Shown here: positions 28,221-37,934 of the stretch, piece after piece
How the letters are laid out: every line of letters starts with the position of its first letter
Numbering within the stretch: the stretch's first letter is position 1
Assembly: GCF_014191505.1 (NCBI RefSeq)
Contig: NZ_JACHWS010000001.1
Span: 682,001 to 746,000 of the forward strand
DNA length: 64,000 nucleotides
Source of the DNA: Hoyosella altamirensis
GTDB taxonomy: Bacteria; Actinomycetota; Actinomycetes; Mycobacteriales; Mycobacteriaceae
Reading direction: 5' to 3'
Position numbers and translations under genes: made by a program
Notes under the pieces: model-generated
Databases searched by the model: none
What the model was told of the DNA's origin: nothing
Seen by the model: only the letters and a program-made list of their open reading frames with translations

Positions 28221-29549
28221 ATGAAAACCACCACTAGGGCATCGGCACCACCGCCGAACGTCGCGACTGGCAGATCCCCCTCGAATCGGCCCATGCGGCG
28301 CGTCGCGGCGGCCAGCTTGATTGGGACCACGATCGAGTACTACGACTTCTTTATCTTCGGAACCGCGGCTGCGCTCGTCTTCGGCACGGTTTTCTTCCCT
28401 GCGCTAGGACCGGCGGCAGGGACGCTGGCCGCCCTCGCCACGTTCGGTGTCGCCTTCGTGGCCAGGCCATTTGGCTCGATCTTGTTCGGGCACTTCGGAG
28501 ACCGCGTAGGTCGCAAAGCGACCCTCGTTACGACCCTCTTGCTGATGGGTGTGGCGACGCTGGCCATTGGGTTGCTGCCCACGGCCGCATCTATCGGTGT
28601 CGCCGCTCCGATCCTGCTCATCGTCTTGCGTTTATGTCAGGGCCTCGCGGTCGGAGGAGAGTGGGCCGGTGCTGTACTGCTGACCGCCGAGTATGCGCCA
28701 AAAGCTAAGCGGGGCATGTACGCTCTGTTTCCGCAGCTAGGTCCGTCGCTTGCTTTCGTGCTCGCGAGCGGCACCTTCCTGATTACCAGTCTCACCATGA
28801 CGGATGAGCAGTTCATGGCTTACGGATGGCGGATACCCTTCATTGCCAGCGTTATTCTCGTGATGGTCGGGCTCTACATCCGGATGAACATCGAAGAAAC
28901 TCCCGCGTTCAAGAACGTTACGTCGCAGAACGACGTGGCCAAAGTTCCGCTGTTCGAGGTTGCGAAGGGGCAGCCGCGTGAGGTACTTCTCGCTGCCGGA
29001 TCGATCACCATGCTGTTCGCGTTCTTCTATATGGGTGTCACGTACCTGACAAACTACGGGACGACGGTGCTCGAACTGCCGCGGCAGACTGTCCTCTCCA
29101 TCGGCATCCTGGCTGGATTCTGCTTCGCCGCGACGACGGTGTGGTCGGCGATCTACTCCGACAGGATCGGTCGTCGCAGGGTGACCGTCATCGCGAATGG
29201 ACTCGCGGTTGTCTGGTCGCTGGCGCTCTTCCCGATTCTGAATATCGGCACGCCACTGGCTTTCGCGGTTGGTGTTTCCGTCACCCTCGGCATTGTCGGT
29301 GCCGCCTACGGCCCAGCGGGTGCGTTCCTTCCCGAACTGTTCCGCTCCCGCTACCGCTATACGGGCGCCGGTGTTGCGTACAACCTAGCGGGCGTGCTCG
29401 GCGGTGCGGTTCCGCCACTGTTCGCGGCGTGGCTCGTCGCCTCTTTCGGCAGCTACTCAATCGGTGTGTACCTCGCAGCGATGGCTCTTTTCAGCCTTGT
29501 TTGCACCTTCAAGTTGCGCGAGACCCGAAACAGTGACCTGACCTCCTGA
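28221..29549 (+). CDS. MHS-family (metabolite:H+ symporter) MFS transporter
   Basis: 442 aa with about 12 hydrophobic segments. N-terminal GTTIEYYDFFIFGTAAAL and the loop GHFGDRVGRKATLV (MFS 2-3 loop motif) are typical of the MHS family (ProP, KgtP, ShiA). LRLCQGLAVGGEWAGAVLL in helix 4 is another family mark. RBS TGGAGG. Expression appears to be tied to the alicyclic operon through the shared operator, so the likely substrate is a carboxylate such as cyclohexanecarboxylate; that is inference. Confidence 0.88.
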   Translation: MKTTTRASAPPPNVATGRSPSNRPMRRVAAASLIGTTIEYYDFFIFGTAAALVFGTVFFPALGPAAGTLAALATFGVAFVARPFGSILFGHFGDRVGRKATLVTTLLLMGVATLAIGLLPTAASIGVAAPILLIVLRLCQGLAVGGEWAGAVLLTAEYAPKAKRGMYALFPQLGPSLAFVLASGTFLITSLTMTDEQFMAYGWRIPFIASVILVMVGLYIRMNIEETPAFKNVTSQNDVAKVPLFEVAKGQPREVLLAAGSITMLFAFFYMGVTYLTNYGTTVLELPRQTVLSIGILAGFCFAATTVWSAIYSDRIGRRRVTVIANGLAVVWSLALFPILNIGTPLAFAVGVSVTLGIVGAAYGPAGAFLPELFRSRYRYTGAGVAYNLAGVLGGAVPPLFAAWLVASFGSYSIGVYLAAMALFSLVCTFKLRETRNSDLTS

Positions 29550-29556
29550 CTCTCAT

Positions 29557-29622
29557 ATCCATCTGCGGAGGTAAACGAGAACACGCAAAAACGCGAGTTT
29601 CGTTTTACCTCCGCAGATGGAT
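29557..29622. terminator. bidirectional terminator-like hairpin between the MHS gene and fadE25
   Basis: A perfect 19-bp stem (29557-29575 with 29604-29622) around a 28-nt loop that itself contains small inverted repeats and an A-rich run. It lies in the 85-bp gap between two convergent stop codons. No long U tract follows, so efficiency is uncertain. Confidence 0.65.
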
Positions 29623-29634
29623 TCGGGAACGGCG

Positions 29635-30795
29635 TCATCGCAGAAGTGACCGCGCCATGACGACTCGCTGAATCTGGTTGGTGCCCTCATAGATCTGCGT
29701 GATCTTGGCGTCGCGCATCATCCGCTCAACCGGGAAGTCGCGAGTGTAACCGGCACCTCCGAACAGTTGCACCGCGTCGGTTGTTACGTCCATCGCGACA
29801 TCGGAGGCGAAGCATTTCGCCGCGCTCGCGATGAACGCAAGCCCCTTCTCGCCGCGTTCGGCACGTGCAGCCGAGTGGTACACCATCAAGCGCGCGGCCT
29901 CTATTTTCATGGCCATGTCGGCGAGCATGAACTGCACACCCTGGAACTGGCTGACCGATTTACCGAACTGCTTGCGATCTTTCACATACTCCATCGCGGC
30001 GTCGAGTGCTCCCTGCGCGATGCCCACAGCCTGCGCCCCGATGGTCGGACGGGTGTGGTCCAGCGTTTCCAGCGCGGTCTTGAATCCAGTGCCCGGCTCA
30101 CCGATGATCCGGTCACCAGGGATGCGGCAGTTCTCGAAATACAGTTCGGCGGTTGGCGAGCCCTTGATGCCGAGCTTCTTCTCCTTCGGGCCGACCGTGA
30201 AGCCCTCGTCATCCTTGTGCACCATAAACGCGGAAATGCCGTTCGCACCCATATCCGCGTCGGTGACGGCCATGACCGTGTACCAGGTGGACTTGCCGCC
30301 GTTGGTGATCCAGCACTTCGAACCGTTCAGAATCCAGTCCTCACCATCAGCCTTGGCCCGCGTGCGCATCGATGCTGGGTCAGATCCAGCCTCGCGCTCG
30401 GACAGCGCGTACGACGCCATCGCTTCGCCGGACGCGATTGACGGAAGCACTTGCTGCTTCAGGTCCTCGCTTCCGTTGAGGATCAACCCCATTGTGCCCA
30501 GCTTGTTGACGCCAGGGATCAGCGATGACGACGCGCAAACGCGCGCCACTTCCTCGACGACAATGCACGTCGCGACCGAATCGGCTCCTTGGCCGTCGTA
30601 TTCGTCCGGAACATGTACCGCGTTGAAGCCAGACGCTGTCAGCGCCGCTAAGGCTTCCTCGGGGTAGCGCTCGTGCTCATCGACCTCCGCCGCGTACGGA
30701 GCGATTTCCTTCTCGCAGAGGGACCGAATCGCGGCGCGGAGTTCATTGTGTTCGTCGGCAACCTGGAACAGGTCGAAGTCAGGGTTACTCGTCAT
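29635..30795 (-). CDS. fadE25: acyl-CoA dehydrogenase, FadE25-like
   Basis: 386 aa from ATG 30795 ([20 protein letters not shown]). [20 protein letters not shown] (FAD loop), [37 protein letters not shown] and the catalytic-Glu segment [20 protein letters not shown]. The sequence closely fits FadE25 (Rv3274c) of M. tuberculosis, an abundant short/branched-chain type. It overlaps the 3' end of the upstream phaZ-like gene by 11 bp, so it is probably cotranscribed with the PHA genes. Confidence 0.82.
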   Translation of the reverse strand: MTSNPDFDLFQVADEHNELRAAIRSLCEKEIAPYAAEVDEHERYPEEALAALTASGFNAVHVPDEYDGQGADSVATCIVVEEVARVCASSSLIPGVNKLGTMGLILNGSEDLKQQVLPSIASGEAMASYALSEREAGSDPASMRTRAKADGEDWILNGSKCWITNGGKSTWYTVMAVTDADMGANGISAFMVHKDDEGFTVGPKEKKLGIKGSPTAELYFENCRIPGDRIIGEPGTGFKTALETLDHTRPTIGAQAVGIAQGALDAAMEYVKDRKQFGKSVSQFQGVQFMLADMAMKIEAARLMVYHSAARAERGEKGLAFIASAAKCFASDVAMDVTTDAVQLFGGAGYTRDFPVERMMRDAKITQIYEGTNQIQRVVMARSLLR

Positions 30796-31630
30796 TGTCG
30801 TTGTCTTTCTGGGTGAGGAAACGTTCGATGCGACTCCCGATGTCGTCGCTTCGCAGGAGGGGGTCAATGTGCCCGCCAGGAAAGACGGACAGTTGGGCGT
30901 GGGGAATCAGCCGTTGCATCGCTTTCGCGTTGACCAGCGGGATAATCGGGTCGTCGTCGCCCGCGAGGATGAGAACGGGCTGCCAGATGCCGGGCAGAAA
31001 TGGCAGGCTCGCCCAGATTGACCCGGCGAGGAGCTGATAGACGTAGCCGCGACGGCTCGCGGCGGTTTCGACCTTGCCGAACACCGCTCTGACTCCCTCG
31101 AGGTCGGTCCGGGCCGCGCCGCCATAGATCAACGGAGCGACCTGAGCTGCGTACTCGGGGTCGCGGTAGCGCCGGGGAGTCGTCATATGCCACAACACAT
31201 ACGGCTTGGCTGGCACCATCATCACGCCCGTCGCCGTGCACATGAGGACCGCGCGGCGGCACCGGCGTGGGAACTGGAACGCCAGCTGCTGCGCTAGCGC
31301 GCCACCCCACGAGTAGCCGAGGACGTCGAAGCGGACATAACCCAATTGGGTGAGCATCCGTGCCACGGTGGCCGCGAGGACATGGAACGTGTACGGCAGG
31401 CGCGGCACCGGAGAGAGCCCGGAGCCTGGAACATCGAAGCTGATGACGGTGCGCTCCGGATCAAGCCCTTGGATGAGCGAATCGAAGACTTCGAGGCTCG
31501 CGCCGATTCCGTTGCACAACACCAGTGGGACGTCATGCTCGTCGCCCCGTCCTTCCCGAACGTGAACCCGGATCTCATAGCCACATACGCGAATCCATGT
31601 GCCGCGGATCGGAGTTAGCGACGCGCTCAT
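30785..31630 (-). CDS. phaZ: alpha/beta hydrolase, intracellular PHA depolymerase (PhaZ) type
   Basis: 281 aa from ATG 31630. Alpha/beta hydrolase: oxyanion region [15 protein letters not shown], nucleophile Ser107 in the lipase box [13 protein letters not shown], Asp in [12 protein letters not shown] and His in FPGGHIDPL. Length, the GYSWGG box and the 4-bp overlap (ATGA) with phaC match medium-chain-length PHA depolymerases found beside PhaC in pseudomonads and rhodococci. It would release 3-hydroxyacids from storage granules. A generic esterase is the alternative. Confidence 0.78.
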   Translation of the reverse strand: MSASLTPIRGTWIRVCGYEIRVHVREGRGDEHDVPLVLCNGIGASLEVFDSLIQGLDPERTVISFDVPGSGLSPVPRLPYTFHVLAATVARMLTQLGYVRFDVLGYSWGGALAQQLAFQFPRRCRRAVLMCTATGVMMVPAKPYVLWHMTTPRRYRDPEYAAQVAPLIYGGAARTDLEGVRAVFGKVETAASRRGYVYQLLAGSIWASLPFLPGIWQPVLILAGDDDPIIPLVNAKAMQRLIPHAQLSVFPGGHIDPLLRSDDIGSRIERFLTQKDNDNDE

Positions 31631-33330
31631 GTTTCGAAGACGTACTGGCCGGGGGCACGGACGCCTGCTGGGTACTGCTCGGAACCGAGTGTGCGCGGTG
31701 CGGGCACAGTTCCCTCGTTGCGGTCCGCAAGCCACTTCGCGTAGTCCGGCCACCATGAGCCTTGAACCTTCTCACTGCCGTCGAGCCAATCCTCGGCGGT
31801 CGCCCGCATTTCGGGGTTAACACGGAAGGACGCTTTCGGGTTGCTCGGTGGGTTCACCATGCACGCGATGTGTCCGCTCGTCGACAACACGAAGCGGGTG
31901 TCACCACCGAGCAGTCTGGCGCTGCGGTACGACGCCTGCCACGGGCTGATGTGATCGGCCACCCCGGCGACAACATATGAATCGGCTTTCATCGCGGAGA
32001 GGTCCACGTCGGTCCCGAGCAGGGAAGCCGAGCCGGGTGTGGCGAGCTTGTTGTCCAGGAAAAGTTCAATGAAGTCGCGGTGCAGCGCGGCGGTCATTCG
32101 GGTCGTGTCTGCGTTCCAGAACAGCACGTCGAAGGCAGCGGGGTCTCTGCCCTGCAAATAGTTGTTCACCCAATAGCTCCACACCAGGTCATTCGGGCGC
32201 ATCCACGCGAACATTTCCGCCAGGGCTCCGCCGTCGAGGTAGCCTTTCGACGCGGAATACTTGACGGCTGCCGTAGCGGATTTCTTCCCGGTCAGCGCTG
32301 CCTGCAGCCCGGCTCGCGACTGGTCAAGGACGTTGACGCCGAGGCTCATGCTCGCGATGCGCTCACCTTGTCCGGTCGCCGATAGATGCGCCACGACCAT
32401 CGACAGCAGGGCACCACCGGAACACAGGCCCATTATGTGCGCTTTCTCGGTGTCGGCAATCTTCTGGACCGCGTCGAGCGCCTGGATCACCGCCGTGGCG
32501 TAGTGGTCGATACCCCAGTCACGCTGCTCTGCGGTGGGGTTGAACCACGAGAGGATGAAGACCTGCTGCCCCTGCGAGACAAGGTATTCGACGAGGCTGC
32601 GGCCTGGTGCAAGGTCGACGACGTAGTACTTGTTGATAAGCGGCGGCACGATCAGCAAGGGAACTTTGCCGACCTCCTCGGTGACCGGACGGTAGTGGAT
32701 CAGCTCGAAGGTGGGTGTTTTCAGAACGACGGAGCCATCGGTGGCAGCGATATTGACGCCGACCGTGAAGCCGGATGTGTCGACCATCGCCGGGACGCGC
32801 GGTGCTTTTGCGAAGTCCCGCAGGAGGTTCCGAATTCCTCGGACGGCACTTATACCGCCCGTATCGATCAGCGCTTTCAGCGACACGGGATTGATTCCCG
32901 GAATGTTGCTGGGGGCGGCCGCGTCAAGGATGTTTTCCAGAGCGAACTCGATCCGTTCGCGATCACGCCAGTCCAATTCAAGTTCGCCGACAACACTGCG
33001 CGCGGTCTGGTCGATCGCTAAATAGCCCTGCAAGATGGCACGTAGCCACGGGTTCGAGAGCCATGCGGCGTCATTAAACCTGCGGTCGCGTTTGTTCGGA
33101 GTGATCTCTGACTTACCGGTGGCGACGTGAGCGAGTTCGCGGACCAGGCCGACTACTTCGTCTGCAACGACGCTGGGCTTATCCGCGATGGCTGCGCCGA
33201 GCTTCAAAGTGGAGGCGCCGGGAATGAAACGCCGCCACTGGCTGCGGGCAGCGTTCGTCAGCAGCATGTCGATGGGTGCTGAGGCTTCGGCGAGCGTTTC
33301 GTCAATTTTCTGGGTGTTGATGGTGACCAT
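31627..33330 (-). CDS. phaC: polyhydroxyalkanoate synthase
   Basis: 567 aa PhaC-family synthase. The lipase-like box GLCSGG places the nucleophile at Cys303; the triad is completed by Asp459 (VVAGVADHISPW) and His487 (STSGHIACMVNPP). The N-terminal region RFNDAAWLSNPWLRAILQGY matches the PhaC_N domain. It polymerises (R)-3-hydroxyacyl-CoA. Length fits class I/II single-subunit enzymes of rhodococci. RBS AAAGGATTCACGC precedes the ATG. A R-specific hydratase candidate that could supply monomers is at 37935. Confidence 0.93.
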   Translation of the reverse strand: MVTINTQKIDETLAEASAPIDMLLTNAARSQWRRFIPGASTLKLGAAIADKPSVVADEVVGLVRELAHVATGKSEITPNKRDRRFNDAAWLSNPWLRAILQGYLAIDQTARSVVGELELDWRDRERIEFALENILDAAAPSNIPGINPVSLKALIDTGGISAVRGIRNLLRDFAKAPRVPAMVDTSGFTVGVNIAATDGSVVLKTPTFELIHYRPVTEEVGKVPLLIVPPLINKYYVVDLAPGRSLVEYLVSQGQQVFILSWFNPTAEQRDWGIDHYATAVIQALDAVQKIADTEKAHIMGLCSGGALLSMVVAHLSATGQGERIASMSLGVNVLDQSRAGLQAALTGKKSATAAVKYSASKGYLDGGALAEMFAWMRPNDLVWSYWVNNYLQGRDPAAFDVLFWNADTTRMTAALHRDFIELFLDNKLATPGSASLLGTDVDLSAMKADSYVVAGVADHISPWQASYRSARLLGGDTRFVLSTSGHIACMVNPPSNPKASFRVNPEMRATAEDWLDGSEKVQGSWWPDYAKWLADRNEGTVPAPRTLGSEQYPAGVRAPGQYVFET

Positions 33331-33351
33331 ATGCGTGAATCCTTTGAGGTT

Positions 33352-34854
33352 TCAGTGTGCTTCAGCGGGTGTGGCGGGCGGCTGCACCTCGCGGCGCAGG
33401 ATCTTGCCGGTCGGTCCCTTGGGGAGCTCATCGAGTACCCACACGTGGCGCGGGTACTTGTACGCTGCGAGGCGGGCTTTCACGAATTCGCTGATTGCCG
33501 CGGTCTCGACGGTCGTACCTGGCCGGACGGCGATTGCCGCACCGACTTCTTCGCCGAGCGTTGGATGCGGAATTCCGATTACCGCCGCTTCGACGATGTC
33601 CGGGTGCTCGTACAGCACCTCTTCGACCTCGCGCGGGTAGATGTTGTAGCCGCCGCGGATGATGAGGGACTTCTTACGGTCGACGATGTAGAAATAGCCA
33701 TCGTCGTCGGTCTTGCCGATGTCCCCTGTGCGGAACCAGCCGTCGATGAATGCCTCCGCGGTTGCGGTGGGGCGGCCGAGGTAGCCCTTCATGACGTTTT
33801 CGCCGCGCACGCAGATCTCGCCGAGTTCGCCGGGCTGCAGCGTCTCACCGTCATCATTGATGACACGCATTTCCACACCGTCGAGTGGGAGACCGACGGA
33901 GCCGATTTTCCGATCACCCTCTGGCGGGTTGAAGCAGCACACCGGTGACGTCTCCGAGAGTCCGTACCCTTCGATGATCACCGTGTGGAATGTGTCCTCG
34001 AAGGACGTGAGCGTGTCGAGTGGGAGTGCCGCGCCACCTGAACAGCACAGACGCAGCGTCGACGCGTCGGCGTCCGCACTGCCGGGTGCCTCGGCCATCG
34101 CCGAGTACATCGTCGGAACGCCGGCGAAGATCGTGACCTTTTCCTTCTCGATCGCGTCGAGTGCGAGGTCACCGGTGAATTGGGGAAGCAGAACCAGTGT
34201 CGCACCGCTGAACAGCGTGCAGTTCATCGATACTGTCTGCCCGAACGTGTGGAACAGCGGCAGGCACCCCAGTACGACGTCGGCTGCGGAGAGTTTCAGC
34301 CAGTCGTGTGCGAAGCGGTCAGCGTTGCGACGCAAATTGAAGTGCGTGAGTTCGGCGCCTTTGGGATGCCCGGTGGTACCGGACGTGTAGAGGATAACGG
34401 CGGTGTCATCCTCATCCCGGTCGACGACGTCCGTGAGCGGCGCCGCCGAGATACTGCCCACGAACGACTCGTCGACTTCGACGACGCTGGTGTGGGCTTC
34501 GAGCGCGCCTGCCTGCGCTTCCAGTGCGACCGCGTGCCAGGCGAACACGAGCTTCGCGCCGGAATCACCAAGGTAGTACGCGACTTCCCGGTTCTTCAGC
34601 AGCGGGTTCATCGGGACGACAACCCCTCCAGCGAGGAGGATGCCGTAGTAGAGGGCAGGGAAAGCCACAATTTTGGGGACCATGATCGCGACGCTGTCGC
34701 CGGGCTTGATTCCTCGGTGAATCAGCAGACCCGCGACGCGCCTAGCCGCGTTTTCGAGTTCTGCGTACGTGAGTGCCTGGGCGCCAAGCCGGACTGCGGT
34801 AGCAGTGGGACTGGCGTTCGCCGTGCTGAGGAAGGACGTCACGAGATTGGTCAT
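33352..34854 (-). CDS. long-chain-fatty-acid/acyl-CoA ligase
   Basis: 500 aa from ATG 34854 (MTNLVTSFLSTANASPTATA; RBS GAGG). ANL ligase: ILYTSGTTGHPKGAELTH (P-loop), EGYGLSETSPV, YFYIVDRKKSLIIRGGYNIYP hinge and catalytic Lys in PKGPTGKILRREV. It activates a carboxylic acid to its CoA ester. It lies 21 bp upstream of phaC, so may feed acyl-CoA to beta-oxidation and PHA synthesis. The frame extends to 35202 but the extra residues overlap the permease tail region and are not family-like. Confidence 0.87.
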   Translation of the reverse strand: MTNLVTSFLSTANASPTATAVRLGAQALTYAELENAARRVAGLLIHRGIKPGDSVAIMVPKIVAFPALYYGILLAGGVVVPMNPLLKNREVAYYLGDSGAKLVFAWHAVALEAQAGALEAHTSVVEVDESFVGSISAAPLTDVVDRDEDDTAVILYTSGTTGHPKGAELTHFNLRRNADRFAHDWLKLSAADVVLGCLPLFHTFGQTVSMNCTLFSGATLVLLPQFTGDLALDAIEKEKVTIFAGVPTMYSAMAEAPGSADADASTLRLCCSGGAALPLDTLTSFEDTFHTVIIEGYGLSETSPVCCFNPPEGDRKIGSVGLPLDGVEMRVINDDGETLQPGELGEICVRGENVMKGYLGRPTATAEAFIDGWFRTGDIGKTDDDGYFYIVDRKKSLIIRGGYNIYPREVEEVLYEHPDIVEAAVIGIPHPTLGEEVGAAIAVRPGTTVETAAISEFVKARLAAYKYPRHVWVLDELPKGPTGKILRREVQPPATPAEAH

Positions 34855-34993
34855 GGGGCAGGCCTCTCGGGTCGGGTGGTGTGACGTGGACATGAGTGTG
34901 CGGGAAATGGTGTGGTCAGCCGTAGGGGAGCGAGAACAGACTTGCTGTGAACAGGTCACAACGATGGTTGTTTGCCAGAGAGGCGGCCGGTGT

Positions 34994-36415
34994 TTATGTG
35001 CGAGGCTGCCGCGCGGGCCCGGCAGTGGCTTCAGTGGCTTCAGTGGCTTCAGTGGCTTCAGTGGCCAGCGCCCGGTCTTTGCGTAACAACGAGGTCCGCT
35101 CCACCAGGACGTGCAGGACGATGCCTGCCGCGATGCCCCAGGCCGCACCTTGGGTGGCCAGCACGACGCCGGTGACACCAGCGACCGCGTACTGCTCGGC
35201 ATTACTCACTTGCTGCATGCCGACGACCATGCACAGGTAGCCGGTCACAAGGAGAGTGAGCGACAGCGCGATTGGCAGAACGGGCTGGAAAAGCGTGACC
35301 AGTGGCATCGCGAACAGCGCGAAGAATGCGATGAGGTAGAAGGTGCCCACCCCGCTGTACACGGATTCCATTGCGCGTCGACCGAACTCGTACCGGGTCG
35401 CGATGCCCGCTGTCAATGCGGTGAAGATAGGCCCGCCCTGGCCCGGTTGCGGAATGAACAGTGCGTGCAGGGCATTTCGGATTCCGGTGATGACGTGCAG
35501 GCGATCGTTGTCTACCTCGATGACCTCGTCCGGCCGGGCTTTGTCGGCTCGTGCGATGACAGAGTCGCCGACGACGATGTCTCCGTACGCGATGACGTAG
35601 GAGATGATCGCAACGGGAATCGCGGTCAGGAACATCTCGAGTGTGGGCCAGCCGATGGTGAAGGGCAGTAGCTGCCACAGTTCGTTGATTGCGAGAGACG
35701 TGACGCCCCATTCGATCTGTGGCAGCGGATACTCGCCCACGGCCCAGCCCACGCCAATCGCGATCAGAAGTCCGGGGACGAGGCCGTAATTCGCGATCAT
35801 CACACCGAGTTTGCTGCGGTTACAGAACAGCCTGAACGACGCAGAGAACAGGACGAATGCGATGACGAGTGCGCCGATGCCGATCGAGAGCGGTGTCGCG
35901 AGGAATCGCCCGCCTTCGCCAATCTCGCCCATTAGCGCGGCGATCCCGGCGCCGAGCAGGATGCCGCCCTTCACGGAGACCGGGATGCTACTAATCAGCT
36001 TGCTCGCGAATTTCGTGACACCGAGAACGAGGAAGATCACAGCCACCGCGATGTGGAGGGCCACCATCGCTTTGATCGCTTCAGGGCCAGGCTCGTAGGC
36101 GCTGAGATATACCACGACCAGAGGCACAGCGGGCGTGATGAAGCCCGGAGCCAGCGGAGCGCCCAGCAACGCAGGCAGCAGAAGAGTCGCCATGAAGAGG
36201 ATCGTGACTGTTAACGCGACCTCAAAGGACATGCCCAGGTAGGTCTGAAGCAGCGGGATCGTTGCCATGCCCACCACGAACATAATCGCGGCTTGCACGG
36301 CCTCCGCGAGTTCAAGCGGATAGTGGATGAAGGGCAGTCGGATCTTGAACATACCCAGGCGCCAGTAGGGCTGCTCCTGGCCATATTCTCGTTTCAAGAG
36401 GTAGCGCGATCGCAT
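34994..36415 (-). CDS. NCS2-type (xanthine/uracil permease fold) transporter with repeat tail
   Basis: 473 aa, about 12-14 hydrophobic segments (first near residues 38-60). It resembles the SLC23/NCS2 or related uniport fold: MATLLLPALLGAPLAPGFITPAVP and ISYVIAYGDIVVGDSVIARA mid-protein. Substrate not recognisable. The C-terminus carries an ATEATEATEATEAT repeat from a 9-bp tandem DNA repeat. Divergent from the PucR gene, a regulator class that often controls purine or amino-acid use, so a nucleobase-like or organic-acid substrate is possible. Confidence 0.7.
   Translation of the reverse strand: MRSRYLLKREYGQEQPYWRLGMFKIRLPFIHYPLELAEAVQAAIMFVVGMATIPLLQTYLGMSFEVALTVTILFMATLLLPALLGAPLAPGFITPAVPLVVVYLSAYEPGPEAIKAMVALHIAVAVIFLVLGVTKFASKLISSIPVSVKGGILLGAGIAALMGEIGEGGRFLATPLSIGIGALVIAFVLFSASFRLFCNRSKLGVMIANYGLVPGLLIAIGVGWAVGEYPLPQIEWGVTSLAINELWQLLPFTIGWPTLEMFLTAIPVAIISYVIAYGDIVVGDSVIARADKARPDEVIEVDNDRLHVITGIRNALHALFIPQPGQGGPIFTALTAGIATRYEFGRRAMESVYSGVGTFYLIAFFALFAMPLVTLFQPVLPIALSLTLLVTGYLCMVVGMQQVSNAEQYAVAGVTGVVLATQGAAWGIAAGIVLHVLVERTSLLRKDRALATEATEATEATEATAGPARQPRT
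35023..35064 (+). repeat. 9-bp tandem repeat in the permease 3' end
   Basis: CAGTGGCTT repeated 4.7 times without interruption, in frame with the permease on the minus strand (Thr-Glu-Ala units). Copy number is likely to vary by slippage without frameshifting. Confidence 0.9.
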
Positions 36416-36604
36416 GCGAAGCCCTTTCTTGAGGCAGGGAGTGCGGGATTCAGGGAGCTGTGTGAACCCGCACCAGGGTGCTATGCGATCCGCGTCACTC
36501 TGTAGGGGTGAAGTACCAGTCGTGGTTGTGGTTCAGTAATAAGTTGAGGCAGTAGTTTGTGATCTGGGATATAGCAGGACCCGTCCAGTGAAGGGGATAA
36601 GTGA
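36416..36604. promoter_or_regulatory. permease/pucR divergent intergenic region
   Basis: 189 bp between divergent starts, so it must hold both promoters. The A/T-richer part AGTAATAAGTTGAGGCAGTAG near 36535-36555 is promoter-like for the PucR gene. No clear operator palindrome was seen. Confidence 0.4.
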
Positions 36605-37837
36605 GTGCCGTCCCAAGGTGAGCTCTCCGGCGAGGAGGAACGGCGGCGACTCGCTGAATTGGTGGGCCGCGAACTGTCGCGGATTGCAAACGCGGCAACA
36701 GATCAGATTCTCAGCGAAGTGGCGGGTTACCACGAGAGCACCGCTCCCACACTGCGCAGTGAAGTATTGACACACTGCCTGGACGTTTTCGAAATTTTCG
36801 TCCGGGCTCTTGACGAGGATGACGAACCGCAGCCGGACCGGTTTCGTGTAACGGCCGACCAAGCGATGCGGCGCGTGACGCAGGGCATCTCGATGCCTGA
36901 TTTTCTGCGGGCTTTCCGCGTTGCGCAGATCACTTTGTGGGAGTCGATCAGGCAACTTACCGCGGACAAGCCTGATCTCCGCTTCGCAGCGGCAGAGGCC
37001 GTGAGTGCAATGATGAAGGTAATCGAGGTTGGGACAACCGCAGCTGCTGAGGCATACCTCGAAGCTGAGCGGTTTCTGGTCGCGGATGCGACGAGCGCTG
37101 CCCGCGATCTCATCGATGACTTGCTCGCTGGCCAGCAGCCGGTGACCGGGCCTCGCCAGGCCGCCTTGCGCACCGCGGGACTCAGCGCGGGAAGTGTGAT
37201 CGTGGTTGTCGCGGGCCGTGTCGTCAAGTTCAGCGGTGAGCGGAACACGCTGGTGCGGGTTCTCGGGAAGGCCGCCACTACCTACCCGCATGGGCTGTTT
37301 GCTATGCGACGCAACGAGATCGTCGGTGTCTTGCCTGCCCCGATACAGCGAGGCATAGGTGGTGTCCTTCGTGATCTTTCCCGTGTCACAGATAAAGCAC
37401 GCGAAGGCGGCGTCGAACTTGCGCTGGGTGTCAGCACGCCGCTGACTGGCCTGGACGCAGCACCTCCCGGCTACCGTGAGGCAAAGTTCGCGCTCGGGGC
37501 ACTGCACGGGAGGCCAGGGATTCAGGCGCTCGGCGAACTCACCACCTTCGACTATCTTGTCTCCCGCGATGACCCGATCGCACGGCAGCTTATTTCACCG
37601 CAGGTCCGGGAATTCGTCGAGAAGGATCTAGCCGGCGACCGCATGTACATCGATACGCTGCTGGCGTACGTCGAGGCGAACCTGAACGCGAAAGCCGCTG
37701 CGGACGCACTCTATGTTCACAGCAACACCGCCTACTACCGCCTCGAACGCATTGCGGAACGAACCGGCAAGGACTTGCGCGCCTTTAACGAGGTACTCGA
37801 CCTTCTCGTCGCGATCAGACTCCTCGCCCCCGCTTAG
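36605..37837 (+). CDS. PucR-family transcriptional regulator
   Basis: 410 aa from GTG 36605 (RBS AAGGGGATAAGTGA). N-terminal RsbT/GGDEF-like sensor region rich in helices (about 1-170), a central CdaR/GGDEF-like part (about 190-310), and a C-terminal PucR HTH: YVEANLNAKAAADALYVHSN then TAYYRLERIAERTGKDL (about 350-395), the typical HTH_30 motif. Likely regulates the divergent permease or the neighbouring ligase/PHA genes; the inducer is not predictable. Confidence 0.88.
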   Translation: MPSQGELSGEEERRRLAELVGRELSRIANAATDQILSEVAGYHESTAPTLRSEVLTHCLDVFEIFVRALDEDDEPQPDRFRVTADQAMRRVTQGISMPDFLRAFRVAQITLWESIRQLTADKPDLRFAAAEAVSAMMKVIEVGTTAAAEAYLEAERFLVADATSAARDLIDDLLAGQQPVTGPRQAALRTAGLSAGSVIVVVAGRVVKFSGERNTLVRVLGKAATTYPHGLFAMRRNEIVGVLPAPIQRGIGGVLRDLSRVTDKAREGGVELALGVSTPLTGLDAAPPGYREAKFALGALHGRPGIQALGELTTFDYLVSRDDPIARQLISPQVREFVEKDLAGDRMYIDTLLAYVEANLNAKAAADALYVHSNTAYYRLERIAERTGKDLRAFNEVLDLLVAIRLLAPA

Positions 37838-37934
37838 TGAACCAGTCACAGCAAGAGTGTCACCGCTCCTCTAACACAAGCGAGCGTTCCGGGCGCACGG
37901 TAGTGGTGTCCAATCCGCCGATCCTGGAGAAGCC

